DNA of 64,000 nucleotides. Source: Torreya grandis (Eukaryota; Streptophyta; Pinopsida; Cupressales; Taxaceae). The position numbers were made by a program, and so were the translations under genes. The notes beneath the pieces were generated by a model. That model worked only from the letters and a program-made list of their open reading frames with translations. It was not told where the DNA came from and did no database searches. Every line of letters starts with the position of its first letter. Within the stretch, counting starts at the first letter, position 1. This document shows, piece after piece, positions 34,351-46,682 of this stretch. The stretch is from assembly GCA_037957365.1 (NCBI GenBank), contig JARHVA010000158.1, positions 863,001-927,000 on the forward strand, written 5' to 3'.

Positions 34351-35811
34351 TATCTTAGGGCATGAAAACATGAAATAATAGAATTCTAGGATCAATAAAT
34401 GTGTTAAAGTACATCATGACTAGATGGTGAGCACTAATGTTGCTTCACAAACAACATGATGTTAGGAGGTTAATCATGCCGACTTTAGTTCAGAATTTCC
34501 TCAAATGTAAAGTGGATTATCTTTAAGAAAGAATCCTTGTAGTTGCCTTTGATTTTTTATAGTATGTGTTTTACCATAATTTGTATTAATTTGCTTAATC
34601 TAATTAAGATAGAAACTGTTGTAATAATTTATACCATAAAGTATGGCAATCAAACATATATATGAATATACATGACTGAAATTGATTTGGTACACTAGCT
34701 TACTAAATATGAAAATCTAAATAGAGGATGAGATACTTAGTGGTTCCTTGTACTATGCCAAATTGAGACAAGTGGAAGACAACAAGACATGTTGGATGTA
34801 GGACCATGAATTGCTTGATGCAAGTTCTAGATCTCTATGTGCATCTAGATAGTAATGTCAATATCAAGTCAATAACGTTTGCCACTGTGTTCCGAACTAG
34901 ATAGTTCTATCCTTGAATATTTTGCTCTTTGTTTTGATATAGGCAGGTGCACTTGTTTCGGTTTCAGCTAGGTGTGTGATCCTAAGCTCTGATCATATGT
35001 GCGACACCCAAAATACATATCCTTTATTCAAAACCCTAGGTCCACTTGTGAGGGAATAAAATATGTAAAAATTTGGGAAGTGTAATGGATTGCACTGACC
35101 TTAATCAACCCCATTGATGTTTGATTTCTACCTACCTATCCAATACTCTAAAGAGGGAAGTCAAGAAACATGTAGTTATCCCTTTTAGTGTGAATGTGCA
35201 ATTATGCTCTTTCTCTAAATGAATTCACCTAGTGATTTAACTTTCGACACCTGACAATATTCATTCTTGAGTTGGCTTGGTGTGCTTTAGACTTAACTGA
35301 TGACTGCTTGTAATACCAGATTTTTAATTTGGGAAAAATAAAATAGTTTTGCTCAATGTGCAGTAGTGTATATATGTTTTACATAGATAAGTGCTTAATG
35401 GATAATAAGTCTACATTTAATTTTCATGCCACCAACATACTTGGCAGATAAGCTGACCCATATGAATGATTTAATTTTAAAATTTGACCATTGTTGTGTA
35501 AAGGATGGAACTATCAGATATGGTTGGTGACATCTAGACAGTACATATTGAATATATTGTTCTCATATGAGAGACATGAGCACTAATATGATGATATGGA
35601 GATGTCTAAGTATACTAGTTTACTAGTTTGTTAAATACTAGGAGAATCCTTGAGGCGACTGACAATAACTTGGAAGGATTAGACCTATAGATGGCATGTG
35701 GATGTGAGAAAATGATATATTAGAGGCATGCATGCATGCACAAGTTATCTAAGGTGAAGGTAGGTAAAAATGATATTGTCAAGTGTTTAATACTAGATTT
35801 TAGTGTCTACA

Positions 35812-35845
35812 AATGCCTCTCTTTTATTCTAATATTTAAATTCAA
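35812..35845 (-). repeat. Possible 3' LTR edge with polypurine tract
   Basis: On the minus strand AATAAAAGAGAGGCATT is followed at 35818 by TGTAGACACTAAAATC, which is the arrangement polypurine tract then LTR start. The LTR would run towards lower coordinates. A degenerate protease further upstream on the same strand (38.65-39.0 kb) supports a minus-strand Gypsy element inside unit A. Confidence 0.4.
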
Positions 35846-35899
35846 TACATATATTAGATTAAAATGATAAAGACACACTTTGCTTTTGGGAGAAGGATC

Positions 35900-37100
35900 C
35901 AAATGTATAATTTTGCTATGTGCAAACCTAAAATGAACATGTAGTATTCAATATCTATAGAGTGAAATTTGAAATTTGAACTATAATCAAAATTTAAAAT
36001 TTTTTGAGAGCAAGGAAGGAGTACACATGTATGTGAATAAATCGTGTTGCCCTGTAACTTTGATCAAGATGATGCTTCCTTTTTGAAACATTGAAGAATG
36101 GTTCCTCTTGTTGAATCATTGGAGAATTGGGGGTGATCAAATCTCAATTTTTTATAACTATGCAAGCCCATGGGTTGGGAAGACAAAATCCCCAACCCTC
36201 ATGAATAGGGAGTAGTGTTAAGACCATTAAACATCACTAAACCTCAATTGATCTAATTTAAATATATAATCTAGCTTTAATATTGAACCTCAATATGGTA
36301 AGGTGGAAGCCATATAATGGGCTTGCTTTGAATAATGCCAAGGCCATTGAGTGTCACTGAACCTCAATGTGCATTATTTTTAAAAATATGAATCAACTAC
36401 TATAGACATACTTATAGATTCAAGGTTGCTTACTACTCGATGCCATTGAATCATATTTATAAATAAACAACTATAATAATGCTCACTATAAAATGTGTAT
36501 ATGTACATTAACTAGTATCATGTCTCACCACTAAATTTGTGCAAATTGATATAGAATGCCAACTGATATACAATGTTATGCACCTATATGCTAAAATATG
36601 AGAATCTATATCTCAAATGTATCTGTATGTGAAAATACATAATTTTTATTCCCGTAAACCTTGTGCACCTACATGGTATATGCACTCAAGTGTATTTGAA
36701 TATGTATTATGTAGCTCATGTATCTGTGAAATAAGTGCATATACATGATATTCCCCCCCATAATCTATATCAATGTGTAGATATTTATCTCATATCTAAA
36801 CTCATCTAATATCTGAACTACTTTGAACTCTCTAAATTCTGTAATCTATTCCCAAGATCTAATGTTTCTTCTCATGGAGGCTTATGTTTTTATGAAAATC
36901 TCACTAATATGACTCTCTTTTGAGGTGAGGGATGCATCGTGCACGTCACTCATCTCAAAATAAAAAGTTAATTGTATCATGTCGTGTAGAAAGATATAAT
37001 CATGTACAGTCATATGAACACGTGAAGAATATGTAATTATAGTAATTCATATGTCATCAAAAAATGTATTTAACATATGTAATGCAAGACATACAAGTGT
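35900..37100. repeat. Dispersed repeat, inverted relative to 57.5-58.4 kb
   Basis: The reverse complement of 36870-36990 matches 57560-57680 (TTTTGAGATGA, CTCACCT.AAAAG, ATAAGCCT.CATGAG). The reverse complement of 36050-36150 matches 58220-58345 (CAATTCTCCAATG, AAGCATCATCTT, AAAGTTACA). No coding sequence is seen. The pair are old copies in opposite orientation, probably LTR or internal parts of one Gypsy-like family. Confidence 0.65.
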
Positions 37101-38640
37101 CATGTAAAGATATATGTATCAATAAAGCATACAATAATAACCATTACTGATATAATAACTAAATAAGACTACACATTAAAGAGGTATATGATATAAATCA
37201 TGGCACCACACACAAATGGGGAGGTGCATAATATAGATCACAACACCCGCAAACTTATAAATATCAACAAGATCAATAAGCTTAATAGACAATCCTAGAT
37301 TAATCCACTCATAAACACATAACATCACTCATAAGTCCAAGGTCATATATAAGGGACATAAATATGTCACAAACAAGGCCAATAGGTACACTAACGGACA
37401 TAAAAATGTTGTAATAAAAGACAAATGAATGTCACATCAAATAAGGCCAAATGACACAATCAATAAAAATAAAGATGCCTCAAACAAGACCAAGGGGCCA
37501 CATACAATGGACAAACAATGACTAACTTATCATTCAATATTAATCACATCAATGAAACACAAAATATGTGAAAACTAGTCTACACAATCCCTGTATGTCA
37601 ATGTCATATCATAACATAATAAATTAACATATCCATGTAGCACTATGTAAGATATGAGTAACTAACAATAATGTAAGCAATCTATATAGCTCAACATGGT
37701 ATAAGTTAATGTAAAAATATAACTTATAATATTATGACATTTGGAATAAGATGCCCCCAACATCGAAATGGCTATTAGGAGAGTCCAACATTTGTGTGTC
37801 CATGTATGATCAATATGTCTTGCAACACATTCATATATTATGAAATGTATGTGTGTATAAAAATAATATACCATTTATAAAACATGTGATAAATAACATA
37901 TGTAAATAATATAATCTAACAATCATGTCATGCTTAGACCCTAATTTTTGACTATATGAATGTTTTTGTGTTTTATTGATTTTTTATATTTTTAATCTAT
38001 GTAAAATTTGAAAATGTGATAACTTAGTATCCCATCAATGTGATATTCATGGGGAGTCAAAGTATCATATGGTGCAAGGGTCACCTTTCATGAGCAAAAA
38101 GTAATATATATGGGTGTATCAGAGTCTAAGAAGACATCATGCACTGTAATGTAACTGTCAACATCACCCATAAGATCACATATATGAGTAACTCTGGAAG
38201 GTGTAGGAATTTGTGGTGTCTACCGTATATTAGAATAATATCTCACGACTTGTGTTTGTTGTGGAACATGCTGAACTATCAGTGGTGCTATCTTATTACT
38301 TGGTATAAATAATGGCTTCTGAGTTATGAATGACTTTTTGATGTGATAACTGCTATAAAAATGTTTGCTTAGGAGAATTAACTACTATGCTCTAAGCTAA
38401 GTGTATAGAGATATTTCGAATGGGTGTATCAACTGCCTTTGTATAATGATCTTGAATAGGTGTACCAACCAATTGTGTTGGTGGTGGGGGTGATATAAGA
38501 TTGTCTTCATGCAAGTTTTATAAGAACTAATGAGCAGGTTGGGGTAAGCATGAAAATTAACTCTTGTTATGAGTTGGTTTGATAGGTTTGATGACAGGTT
38601 ATAGTAAGACATGGTATTCTAAAATTATTATCATCTATAG
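37100..38640. other. No clear feature within unit A
   Basis: Very AT-rich. Minus-strand open stretches near 38050-38350 and 38400-38610 may be the region after the protease of a Gypsy-like element, but no RT motif is seen. Confidence 0.35.
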
Positions 38641-38644
38641 AATA

Positions 38645-39000
38645 TGCATATTACTATCCACCATAACTAAATTTCACATCCATGTGTAATGGTGTGGCTT
38701 CCATAGATTGTATAAGGTTTACCCAAGAGCAAGTTGTATTGTACTATCTCAGGCATGATTTAAAATAAGGTATTTACTATCTTGGGTCCCACTATCACAT
38801 CCAATGATATGGTCCCAAATATTGGAGGTGGTATACTATGAAATCTTTTATCATATTGATGTGACTTTTAAATGCTATCTAATGCTTTTTTAAATAATTC
38901 TCACTGCATATGTTTACATCAAAATCAATATCTATCAATGCACATTTGAAATTTATTTTTAATGCCCTTAATTGAATATATAGTGGAGGATCTACCTTGA
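38645..39000 (-). pseudogene. Gypsy-type retropepsin remnant
   Basis: The minus strand reads CALIDIDFDVNICSENYLKK (about 38895-38955), PPIFGTISLDVIVGPKIVNTLF (about 38770-38835), and MPEIVQYNLLLGKP (about 38715-38760). The order A-L-I-D...N-I-C, then G-T..LDV.VGP, then YNLLLGRPW-type is that of the aspartic protease of plant Athila/Tat-type Gypsy elements. The catalytic D of LIDDG is kept as LID, but the following D-G has changed to I-D. One stop interrupts it. The rest of pol was not found. Confidence 0.6.
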
Positions 39001-39754
39001 TTTTTTATTCAGTGGTGCTCTCTTCATGAGAATTAACGTTAGTAAAAACATCAATGTTTTTAAGAAAATATTTTACTATATCAATATGTACATTTATTGA
39101 TTTGATTCTTTTAGTGTTTTGTGAAGTATGTATGTATCTGTAATCAATCAAATTTATTCATGAATACTTGATAATATCATTTTTGGTCCACTTTCACTTT
39201 AGTTAACTTGAACACTTAATCTGAATCAATTTCACCACCTCACTTTATCCTAAGTATCTATATGGACCTATCCCTTTCTAAGTTGCTATCTTACACCTAT
39301 AAATATATTCTCAATTGTTAAAAACCCCTATAGACGTGTAAATATATCTCAAATTCCAAATTTCACACATCTCCTTGCAGGATAAGATCAACCATTATGG
39401 GTCAATAGTGGTAGTTAGTTTTGACCCATATGGATCGGTCTTGACTTTCATCTTATCAATAAATACTCTTTAAATTTATATCCTCACTTATAGTTTGGTC
39501 CATATTTTTAGGATAGGTAGCATGAGGTTTTCCTCTTTTGGATTGATATAAAGACATATATAAGTCACTTATTCTATCACTTGATAATTTCAATATTGAG
39601 ACACACACTATTTCACCTTGAAAAAAGCTTCTATATTATTTCCAAATTTGACTCCAATCATTTGAAGCAATCCTTAGCCAAGTCAAGAGTTTATTTTATC
39701 CAATTCAAGTAAAAAATTATAAATTATTCATGCTATCTCTAGATGCATTCAAGT
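39001..39754. other. No feature seen within unit A
   Basis: AT-rich sequence upstream (on the minus strand) of the protease remnant, where gag would be expected. No gag motif could be read. Confidence 0.3.
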
Positions 39755-40410
39755 AGCAAATGAAACACAATTTCATAAAGCATTCTAAGTGGAAGAACTA
39801 CACAGGCTTGATTTCCTCATTTAGATTATTGCATATGTAAGAAAGAATGAATCATCATAAGTAATTAGGATTAAATCAACCCACTACATTCCCCCTTTTC
39901 TCTTTGTAGGCCTTTTAGCTATTGCAATCCCTATTTGGGTTTTGAGTTTGAATAAGTTGGTTGTAGGTCATTTACATGTATCCAAAGGTTATTTTTTTTA
40001 CACATAAGTGTGTTTCAAGTAGTCATAAATAAATACTCCCTTATTTCCTTTATTTTATATATAATACATAAGCAACTAATAGAGGAAAATAGTGTCAATC
40101 AATCTTGTTCCCATCTCGACATTCCTAACCCTGAGTAGGTATCGTCATAGTTTTAGTATTCATAGTCACAGTTAGATCTATTGATCAGTTCTAGGTATTT
40201 CCTAATTTCACATTTGAATCACAAATAGTAAACAACTAAGTCTTTTATTGTTGTTTATAGTTAGCCTTTTTTCATTCGATTGTTTTTTGTCAATTCATAT
40301 ATTTTTCTTTCATTTTACTTGTAAGTTATTTTACAACATTTGATTTCTTTCAAATCATTTTATCTTAATTAGGGTTAATACACGTATTAATTCTAAATTC
40401 TGGTAAAATA

Positions 40411-40849
40411 ATATCCAAGGCCCTGATGTCCTTTATAAGTAGGTATAAGTTCAATGGTACCTTATGCATGTTTTCCCAATCATTGACCATTTTATCCATA
40501 TTTATGTAAATATTTGAATCCTTTCTCATATTATTGTAAATGAGTTGGTTGTGATGCAACACTAGTTGTGTTAGGATGAGTTATGGGTTCATATGAAGTA
40601 AGATATTATTGCTCTAGATATAACACCTTAACTTAAAAATCAAGGATGATTTGCATGAGGGATCGTACAATATCCATAAATGATGATAAGTCATGAGGAA
40701 GATCCACAAGAATATATTTCATAGGTGTAGCCATCGATGTATGATTATACTCTATATAACCCCCACTTAATCTAGCATTGTGCCTTAGATGTAAAAGGGA
40801 AATAGTCTTCTTGGATGACATGATAGAATTCATAAGATAAAGCCAAGGT
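40411..40849. other. Spacer between units A and B
   Basis: A 66-codon minus-strand frame at 40633-40833 includes KYILVDLPHDLSSFMDIVR, which looks protein-like but is not recognised. No other feature. Confidence 0.3.
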
Positions 40850-41548
40850 GAAAATATTTATCATATTTTACATGGGAAAATTAGAAATCATAATTAAAAC
40901 CCTAAGAAAAAAATATAAAAACTATATATGGATGAAACCCTAAGGGAGACCTAGGGTTTGGCATGGTTCATGTAATATATGAGTTCACCAATATGTTTTA
41001 ACCTAATTTGGATTACTATTTCAATTTAATTATGATATAAACTATTGCATTTATTCAAATCATAAAGTATAAAAATCAAGCATATATTTGATTGTATAGG
41101 ATTGAAACTGATTTGGCACACAATATTACTAAATATGTAAAGTGTAATAGAGGATGAGATACTTATTGGTTCCCTATACTATGAAGGTTTGAGACATGTG
41201 GAAAGAAGGAAGGATAGAAATAAGACTATGAGCCCCTCAATGTAATTTCTAGATCTCTACATGCACCCAAAAAACAACTTATCCTTAGGTTATTAATGCC
41301 CACTATTATTTTCTGAGTTAGATGGTTCTATCCCTGGATATTTTGCTTCTTTGTTTTAATACAAAAAAGTGTGCCTGATTTTGTTTCATGTTTGTGTGTG
41401 ATCATAAGGCATGATTATATATACAACACCTAAAAATTTATCTCCTTCATCTGAAACCTTAGGTCCACTTGTGAGGGAATAAAGGCTTGCAAAAACTTGG
41501 GAAGTGTAATAGAATGAGCTGACCTCAATAATCTCCATTGATGATTGA

Positions 41549-41875
41549 TGGAGTGATATTAATTCACCAAATAAATAGATATATAAAATTATATCATAAT
41601 GATATGGAAATATAGCAGAAAATATAAATAATAGATAAACCACTTTGAGGGGGCAACCTCCCAAATGCTTGCAATAAGAATGAATACTCAAATATGATGA
41701 TTAATAACTAACCCTACCTCCTATATATAGTCTAACAAGGCCATGTGCCACCCATAGGCCGATGTAATAAGCATAAAATTTCATAGATAAATGTAAAATA
41801 ATATGCAAAAGTGTTATACAAGCCACAAGTCAGCTACACATATCCCTAGATGCACTAACAATTAAGGACGTAACA
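41549..41875 (-). repeat. 3' LTR of the chromovirus
   Basis: TG...CA ends are intact (TGGAGTGATATT... to ...GACGTAACA on the plus strand). A TATA-type box CTATATATAG lies at 41721-41730. Confidence 0.93.
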
Positions 41876-41889
41876 TGCCCCTCTCCTTT
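41876..41889 (-). other. Polypurine tract
   Basis: The minus strand reads AAAGGAGAGGGGCA immediately before the 3' LTR, the site where plus-strand DNA synthesis is primed. Confidence 0.85.
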
Positions 41890-41899
41890 AAAAAAACAT

Positions 41900-42300
41900 T
41901 GTCTTCAACGTTGAAGCAATCTCAGATGTTGTTGCATGAATGATTCATCCTACCAAGTAGCATCTTTAGAAGGTAGATTATTCCATTTGATCAGATACTC
42001 TATAATCAATCTAGACCGTAGCTTCTTAGTGCACATTTGAAGGATTGATTCAGGATCAAGAATAACCTTCCCTTCCTCATCTAATTATGGTAACTTAGTT
42101 TGAGTGGTAACTCTCTGTCCAATGACCTTCTTAAGGTAAGATACATGAAATACTAGATAAATGCGAGTGGATAGAGGAAATTCTTGTTTGTAGGCCACAC
42201 TACCAAATTTTTGCAAGATCTGATAAAGGCCATAATACTTGGGAGACAACTTATTATCCTTTTTCTGTTGCTTAAAGGACATCTACTGATATGTCTACAA
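41900..42300 (-). pseudogene. Integrase C-terminus and chromodomain remnant
   Basis: Minus-strand frames read KLSPKYYGLYQILQKFGSVA (about 42195-42255) and VFHVSYLKKVIG (about 42118-42155), the end of a Gypsy integrase. They are followed in another frame by KVILDPESIL and LIIEYLIKWNNLPSKDATW (about 41945-42020). The I-K-W...L-P...A-T-W pattern is the core of a chromodomain, which in chromoviruses directs integration towards modified histones. A stop follows ATW. Frameshifts lie between the two parts. Confidence 0.83.
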
Positions 42301-43330
42301 GCGAACAAATACCCAATCACCAATTTCAAAATGCCTCTCACTCCTATGTTGATCTTCTTTTTGCTTCATGTGATTCTGGGCCAAAGCTAAATTTTCACAC
42401 AAACTAGCTAGGACTTCCTGTTGATGTTGAAGGTGTTCCTCCACTACACGCACCTTTGGGTGGGCCTTTAAGGGTGAAGTGAGGGATGGAGGATGGTATC
42501 CATACAATTTCATAAAAGGAGATTTTTTGGATGAACTATGCATTGAAGTATTATACCACCATTCAACCAAGGGTAGCCACTGATCCCATTTATCTTGCTT
42601 AGCTGACACAAAGTAATGAAGGAACCCTTTTAAACACTTGTTGACTACATCTGTTTGTCCATCGAATTGATGATGATAGGATGAGATATGAGCCAATTAG
42701 GTTCTCAAACATGCAAATAATTCTGTCCGAATATTACAAGTGAATATGGGATCTCTATCACTAATAATAATCTTGGGAGTACCATGCAATTTCTAAACTA
42801 TATTGAGAAACACTGAAGCTACTGTACTGGCCACCAATGGTTGAGATAAAGAACAAAAATGAGCATACTTTGTGAGTCTATCCACAACAACCATGATACC
42901 ATTTCTAACTTCAGATCATGGTAACCCAATGGTTTTAAACTTATTTTGATGATAGACCATACATTCAGCCACATATTTCTATACATCCCCCTTGAGTCCT
43001 TCCCAAAAAAAATCCTTCTTGACTCTATGATAGGTTTTCAAAAAACTTGAGTGACCCACAAGTGGAAATTCATGAAGTTCTTGAAGTATTTTCTATTTGA
43101 AAAGATATTTTTGACACAAATATAATCTATCTTTGTACCATAATGCATTCCCCTTCCATGTAAACTTTTCAGTCCCATCTAAAACATGTTGTAGATTTTG
43201 AATCAATGCATGGGTAGTACTATCATTCTCCCATTTTGACCTTGCTTCTTTGGGCTAGTTTGCCTGCCAAATGTTCATGACACATAGCAATGCCTCAACT
43301 AGTTCATCACGCTTGGATAGTGCATCGACC
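42295..43330 (-). pseudogene. Chromovirus integrase remnant
   Basis: Minus-strand pieces are GLKG..KYV (zinc-binding region, near 42960-43020), MVVVDRLTKYAHF (about 42860-42900), IIISDRDPIF (about 42745-42775), SSYHHQFDGQTDVVNKCLKG (about 42635-42685) and WLPLVEWWYN (about 42547-42580). The first two catalytic aspartates (VDR, SDRD) are kept. The third catalytic residue, Glu in the usual DGQTE, is Asp here (DGQTD). Stops and frameshifts also exclude activity. Confidence 0.87.
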
Positions 43331-43379
43331 ACCACATTTTATTTTCCTTTCTTATAAACTATTTCAAAATCACAACCTA

Positions 43380-43870
43380 ATATTTTTGTCACCCATTTTT
43401 GTCATCCATTTTTGTTGTTCTTCAGAGGACAACCATTGTTCTAAAAAATATTTAGGGATATCATGATCAATATTTTCCTGAAAGTGATGACCCAATAGAT
43501 AATATCTCTATTGTTTGACCGCATGTAGAATAGCCATCATCTCTTTCTTATAGATGGGTTTGAGCTGATTTTAACCCTTCAGTGGGCAACTTTCAAATGC
43601 AATAGGCCTACCCTCTTACATGAGTACTACACCCATACCATATCCAGATGCATCACATTCAACCACAAAAGTTTTAGAAAAATCTAGAGTAGCCAATACT
43701 GGGGTGGTGCACAAAGCCATTTTTGGCTGTTCAAACGCCTTAGTTGCTATATCAATCCACTACAAAGAGTCTTTATTCAAAAAGGAAGTGAGCGGTGTTG
43801 CAATACTATCGTAGTGTTTTACAAACTTGCGATAGTAACCAGTTAGCCCTAGAAATCCCCTTAGTTTCTT
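43380..43870 (-). pseudogene. Chromovirus RNase H and connection remnant
   Basis: Minus strand: [20 protein letters not shown] (about 43810-43870), IATKAFE and [20 protein letters not shown] (about 43670-43755), [15 protein letters not shown] (about 43617-43663), then RPIAFE. These are the RT-RNase H connection and the first RNase H motif, with the catalytic D of ECDAS kept. A stop follows VVLM. Confidence 0.85.
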
Positions 43871-43879
43871 AAGTGTCTT

Positions 43880-44660
43880 GGGAATCTGCCACTCCATAAT
43901 GGCTTAATTTTTTTAAGGATCAAATTTTACTCCCTCATGTGATACAATATGACCCAAATATTCCACTTCCTAGACTCCAAAAGCACATTTGGATGGTTTA
44001 GCATACAACCGATGTTGCTAAAAAATTGAGAGTACCTGTTTCACATGCTATAGGTGGTCTTCCCAAATTTTTCTATAAATAAAGATGTCATCAAAAAACA
44101 CAAGTACAAACTTTCTAAAAAATGGCCTAAAAACCATATTCATCAAACTCTGAAAGGTAGATGGTGTATTGGTAAGACCAAAAAACATGACCAAAGATTC
44201 ATAATGGCCTTTGTGAGTATGAAAATCTATTTTAGGAATGTCCTCCTCATGGATCTAGATTTGATGATACCCAGAATGAATATCTAACTTGGTAAAATAA
44301 ATAGCACCATGTAATTCATCTAAAAAATGATCAATTATAAGAATAGGAAACTTATCTTTGATAGTGAACTTGTTGAGCTCTCTATAATCTGGGCACATCT
44401 TCCAAGTTTCATCTTTCTTTCACACCATGACTACCGGAGAAGAATATTCACTTTGGCTATGACGCATGGTTCTTACCTCCAACAACTCTTGTACCATTTT
44501 TTCAATTTCACTCTTCTGAGCATAAGGATATCTATATGGTCTGATGTTGGGTGGCATACTTTCAGGAATGAGTCTGATGGCATTATCGTGTGTATGGCTA
44601 GGAGGAAGACCTTTTGACATGGGGTCAAAAACAATTGAATGTTCATCCAATATTTATTGT
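43880..44660 (-). pseudogene. Chromovirus reverse transcriptase remnant
   Basis: Minus strand: IRLIPESMPPNIRPYRYPYA and QKSEIEKMVQELLEVRTMRH (about 44465-44575), SEYSSPVVMV (about 44420-44450), the active-site stretch [13 protein letters not shown] (about 44065-44105) and CAFGV.EVEYLGHIVSHEG (about 43935-43995). The FFDD motif keeps both catalytic aspartates. A stop after VVMV and several frameshifts break the domain. Confidence 0.9.
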
Positions 44661-44884
44661 AAATTAGGATGGGTATACTCCTTAGTTTGTTGAACATCAA
44701 TGAAAAATAAGCATGCCAAAAATCCTTTAGCACCTTTTTCCAACATCTTGGTCATCTAATGTGAACTAACCACTTGTGGAGATTTAGATCTTAATCCTCA
44801 CAACTCTATTGGATTACCTTAAGAATGAAAGTGCGTGAATAATTCTTGTAAATTCATCTCAATAGTACCCAATGTGGTGAGCCA

Positions 44885-45130
44885 TTGAACTCATAAAACA
44901 ATGTTAGTCCCACCCATAGGAATAGAAAACATAGGAGAATATAGAAAATAGTTTGCCATTGCTAACGTAATACTGTGATATTTTCTAGAACAATTAACTA
45001 TACCACCATCTGCAATCATGACTTGAAATTTTGGGACTGGGTAGATAAAATAATTCAAATGAGCAACCAACTTACTGTTGATGAAATTATGTGTATTACC
45101 TGAGTCAATCAACACTGTGACCTTTTATTT
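44885..45130 (-). pseudogene. Chromovirus protease remnant
   Basis: An open frame on the minus strand includes VLIDSGNTHNFI (about 45075-45115), the active-site motif L-x-D-S-G-x-T-H-x-F-I of Gypsy aspartic proteases. It is followed by VMIADGGIVNC and MGGTNIVLG-like ends, in the expected order. Confidence 0.88.
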
Positions 45131-45186
45131 CTTAATGAAACCTACCACCTTAAGAGTCTAAGGAGTATAAATACCTACAAGGGCTT

Positions 45187-45268
45187 GGTAGGAGATAGTA
45201 GGTTGAGAATCTATAGCTTCATCATTAGGTAGGAGATAGTAGGTTGAGAATCTATAGCTTCATCATTA
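45187..45268. repeat. 41-bp perfect tandem duplication in the chromovirus
   Basis: Two identical 41-base units (45187-45227, 45228-45268) starting GGTAGGAGATAG. Since 41 is not a multiple of three, the second copy shifts the frame between gag and protease. Confidence 0.95.
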
Positions 45269-45269
45269 G

Positions 45270-46130
45270 GTCTTTCAAAACCCTTACTAGATGCCTCCTC
45301 ATCTTCTTAATCCTCATTGGCCCCTTCAATGTAAAATAACTTCTTTTCAACACATCAATGAAATTTATTCCATTTGCTATCATAACCATAACACAACCCT
45401 TTGGCACACTTTTCCTCAATTTGTTACAGTGTCAATCTGGTAGGTTGAAGTAGTGATGAAGTTGGGAAGGTGAGTTCCTGACTAGTAATGAAAGGATGAT
45501 GTTTGATCATCTCTTTTTCTTTTGCTAAGTGTGCCCTTGGTATAACTTTGAATACAATTGTGGGGTTAAACATACAAACTTACAATTGAGTACTATCTTT
45601 TAGTAAACCCAAAAAAAGGTCAGTCAGATTTGCCTTAATGATGTCTTCCACATGTAAGGATATATTTTGAATCTTATGAATGTAATCCTTCACTGTTCCT
45701 ATTTTTCATAGTTTGACTAACTGGTTAAAGTAGTTTTTAGAAACATTATCTCGATAATGAGACATCAGTTCATTAGAGAATACTGACCATGTAACAAGAG
45801 CACCAGTCTTATTTTGAGCACACAACCAATGATACCAAATGAATGGATCATATTTTAGATACAGAGATGCCACAACCACTTTTTTAGAGCTAAGAGTTTG
45901 ATGCAAATCAAATAGATTTTTAATTTGAGCGATCCAAGTGAGTGGATCCTTACCATCAAACTTGCGTACGTCCACTTTTGGAAACATTAGTTTCAATCTT
46001 ATATTGGTGGTGTTAGTGTTGAGAGAAGGGCCAGAAGGAAAAATTGGAGGGTTGTTGATAGAAAAATGAGATGAAATAGTACCCAGTTGTGCTGTGATCT
46101 GATGCAACTAATTGTTCACACCATTAAGTT
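45270..46130 (-). pseudogene. Chromovirus gag remnant
   Basis: The minus-strand frame 46107-45706 carries the capsid-like region: RKFDGKDPLTWIAQIKNLFD (about 45895-45960), LYLKYDPFIWYHWLCAQ (about 45815-45870) and W..FSNELMSHYRD, which match the gag core of plant chromoviruses. Downstream pieces with a C.GYDSKW stretch (near 45375-45400) stand where a zinc knuckle would be. Frameshifts follow 45706. Confidence 0.83.
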
Positions 46131-46668
46131 CCCTTTGCATTGTTGACATTTGAGTTTAGATTTGCACATCCTTATACATTAGGCCATGTAGATTTGACTA
46201 AATTTGAAAAATAATATAAGAGGTTTAAGACTCCAAGTCATCCCCTAAACGAGTTTTAGGGGTTTCTTGCCCTTTCCCTCATTCGCGAGTGTTAGGACCA
46301 ACCATAAGAAGGCTTGATGGTGAACCTTATTTTACCTTGACCCAAATTTGAATATGAATATTTTATATATTTTGGCCTCAAATCACAAATATCAAAGAAT
46401 AAACCCAAACTATTTTTTTTTGAAAATTTCAAAAATGCAAATAAATTTGAATTTTTTGCAATTTGTGAGCTATGGAGCAAATTTATGAAAAAACATAAAA
46501 TACAGATAACTTTTGAAAAACAATCCAAATCAGCTGAAATTTTAATGGAAGCTTACATAAATTATTGCAACTCCAATAAAAATATGATAGAGAAATTCAT
46601 AACCATTTGTGATATATAGCCAAATTTTAAGATCTTGGGGTTTTTCCATGATTATAGCCCAAGTCAAT

Positions 46669-46680
46669 GCTCTGATACCA
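46669..46680 (-). other. Primer binding site (initiator tRNA-Met type)
   Basis: The minus strand reads TGGTATCAGAGC, complementary to the 3' end of plant initiator tRNA-Met, two bases inside the 5' LTR. Confidence 0.92.
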
Positions 46681-46682
46681 CT

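Larger units (their letters stand above)
34550..40410. repeat. Repeat unit A, about 5.9 kb with inverted arms
   Basis: The left part (34550-35217) and right part (about 39755-40400) are each similar, in the same order and orientation, to the two parts of unit B (40985-47094 without its nested element, and 47150-47800). The outermost bases of A are also imperfect inverted repeats of each other (34555-34620 against 40350-40410; shared words ATTTTACCAGAATTT-like and TAATTAAGATA). Between them A has about 4.5 kb that B lacks. Long inverted arms suggest a DNA transposon family, but no transposase was found, so this is tentative. Confidence 0.5.

Noticed and set aside
41549..41875. LTR pair as inverted repeats of a DNA transposon
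   Set aside because: The copies are direct repeats with a primer binding site, polypurine tract and retroviral domains, so they are LTRs.
46292..46528. 78-codon minus-strand frame upstream of gag as a gene
   Set aside because: It lies in the untranslated leader between primer binding site and gag, is AT-driven, and matches nothing.
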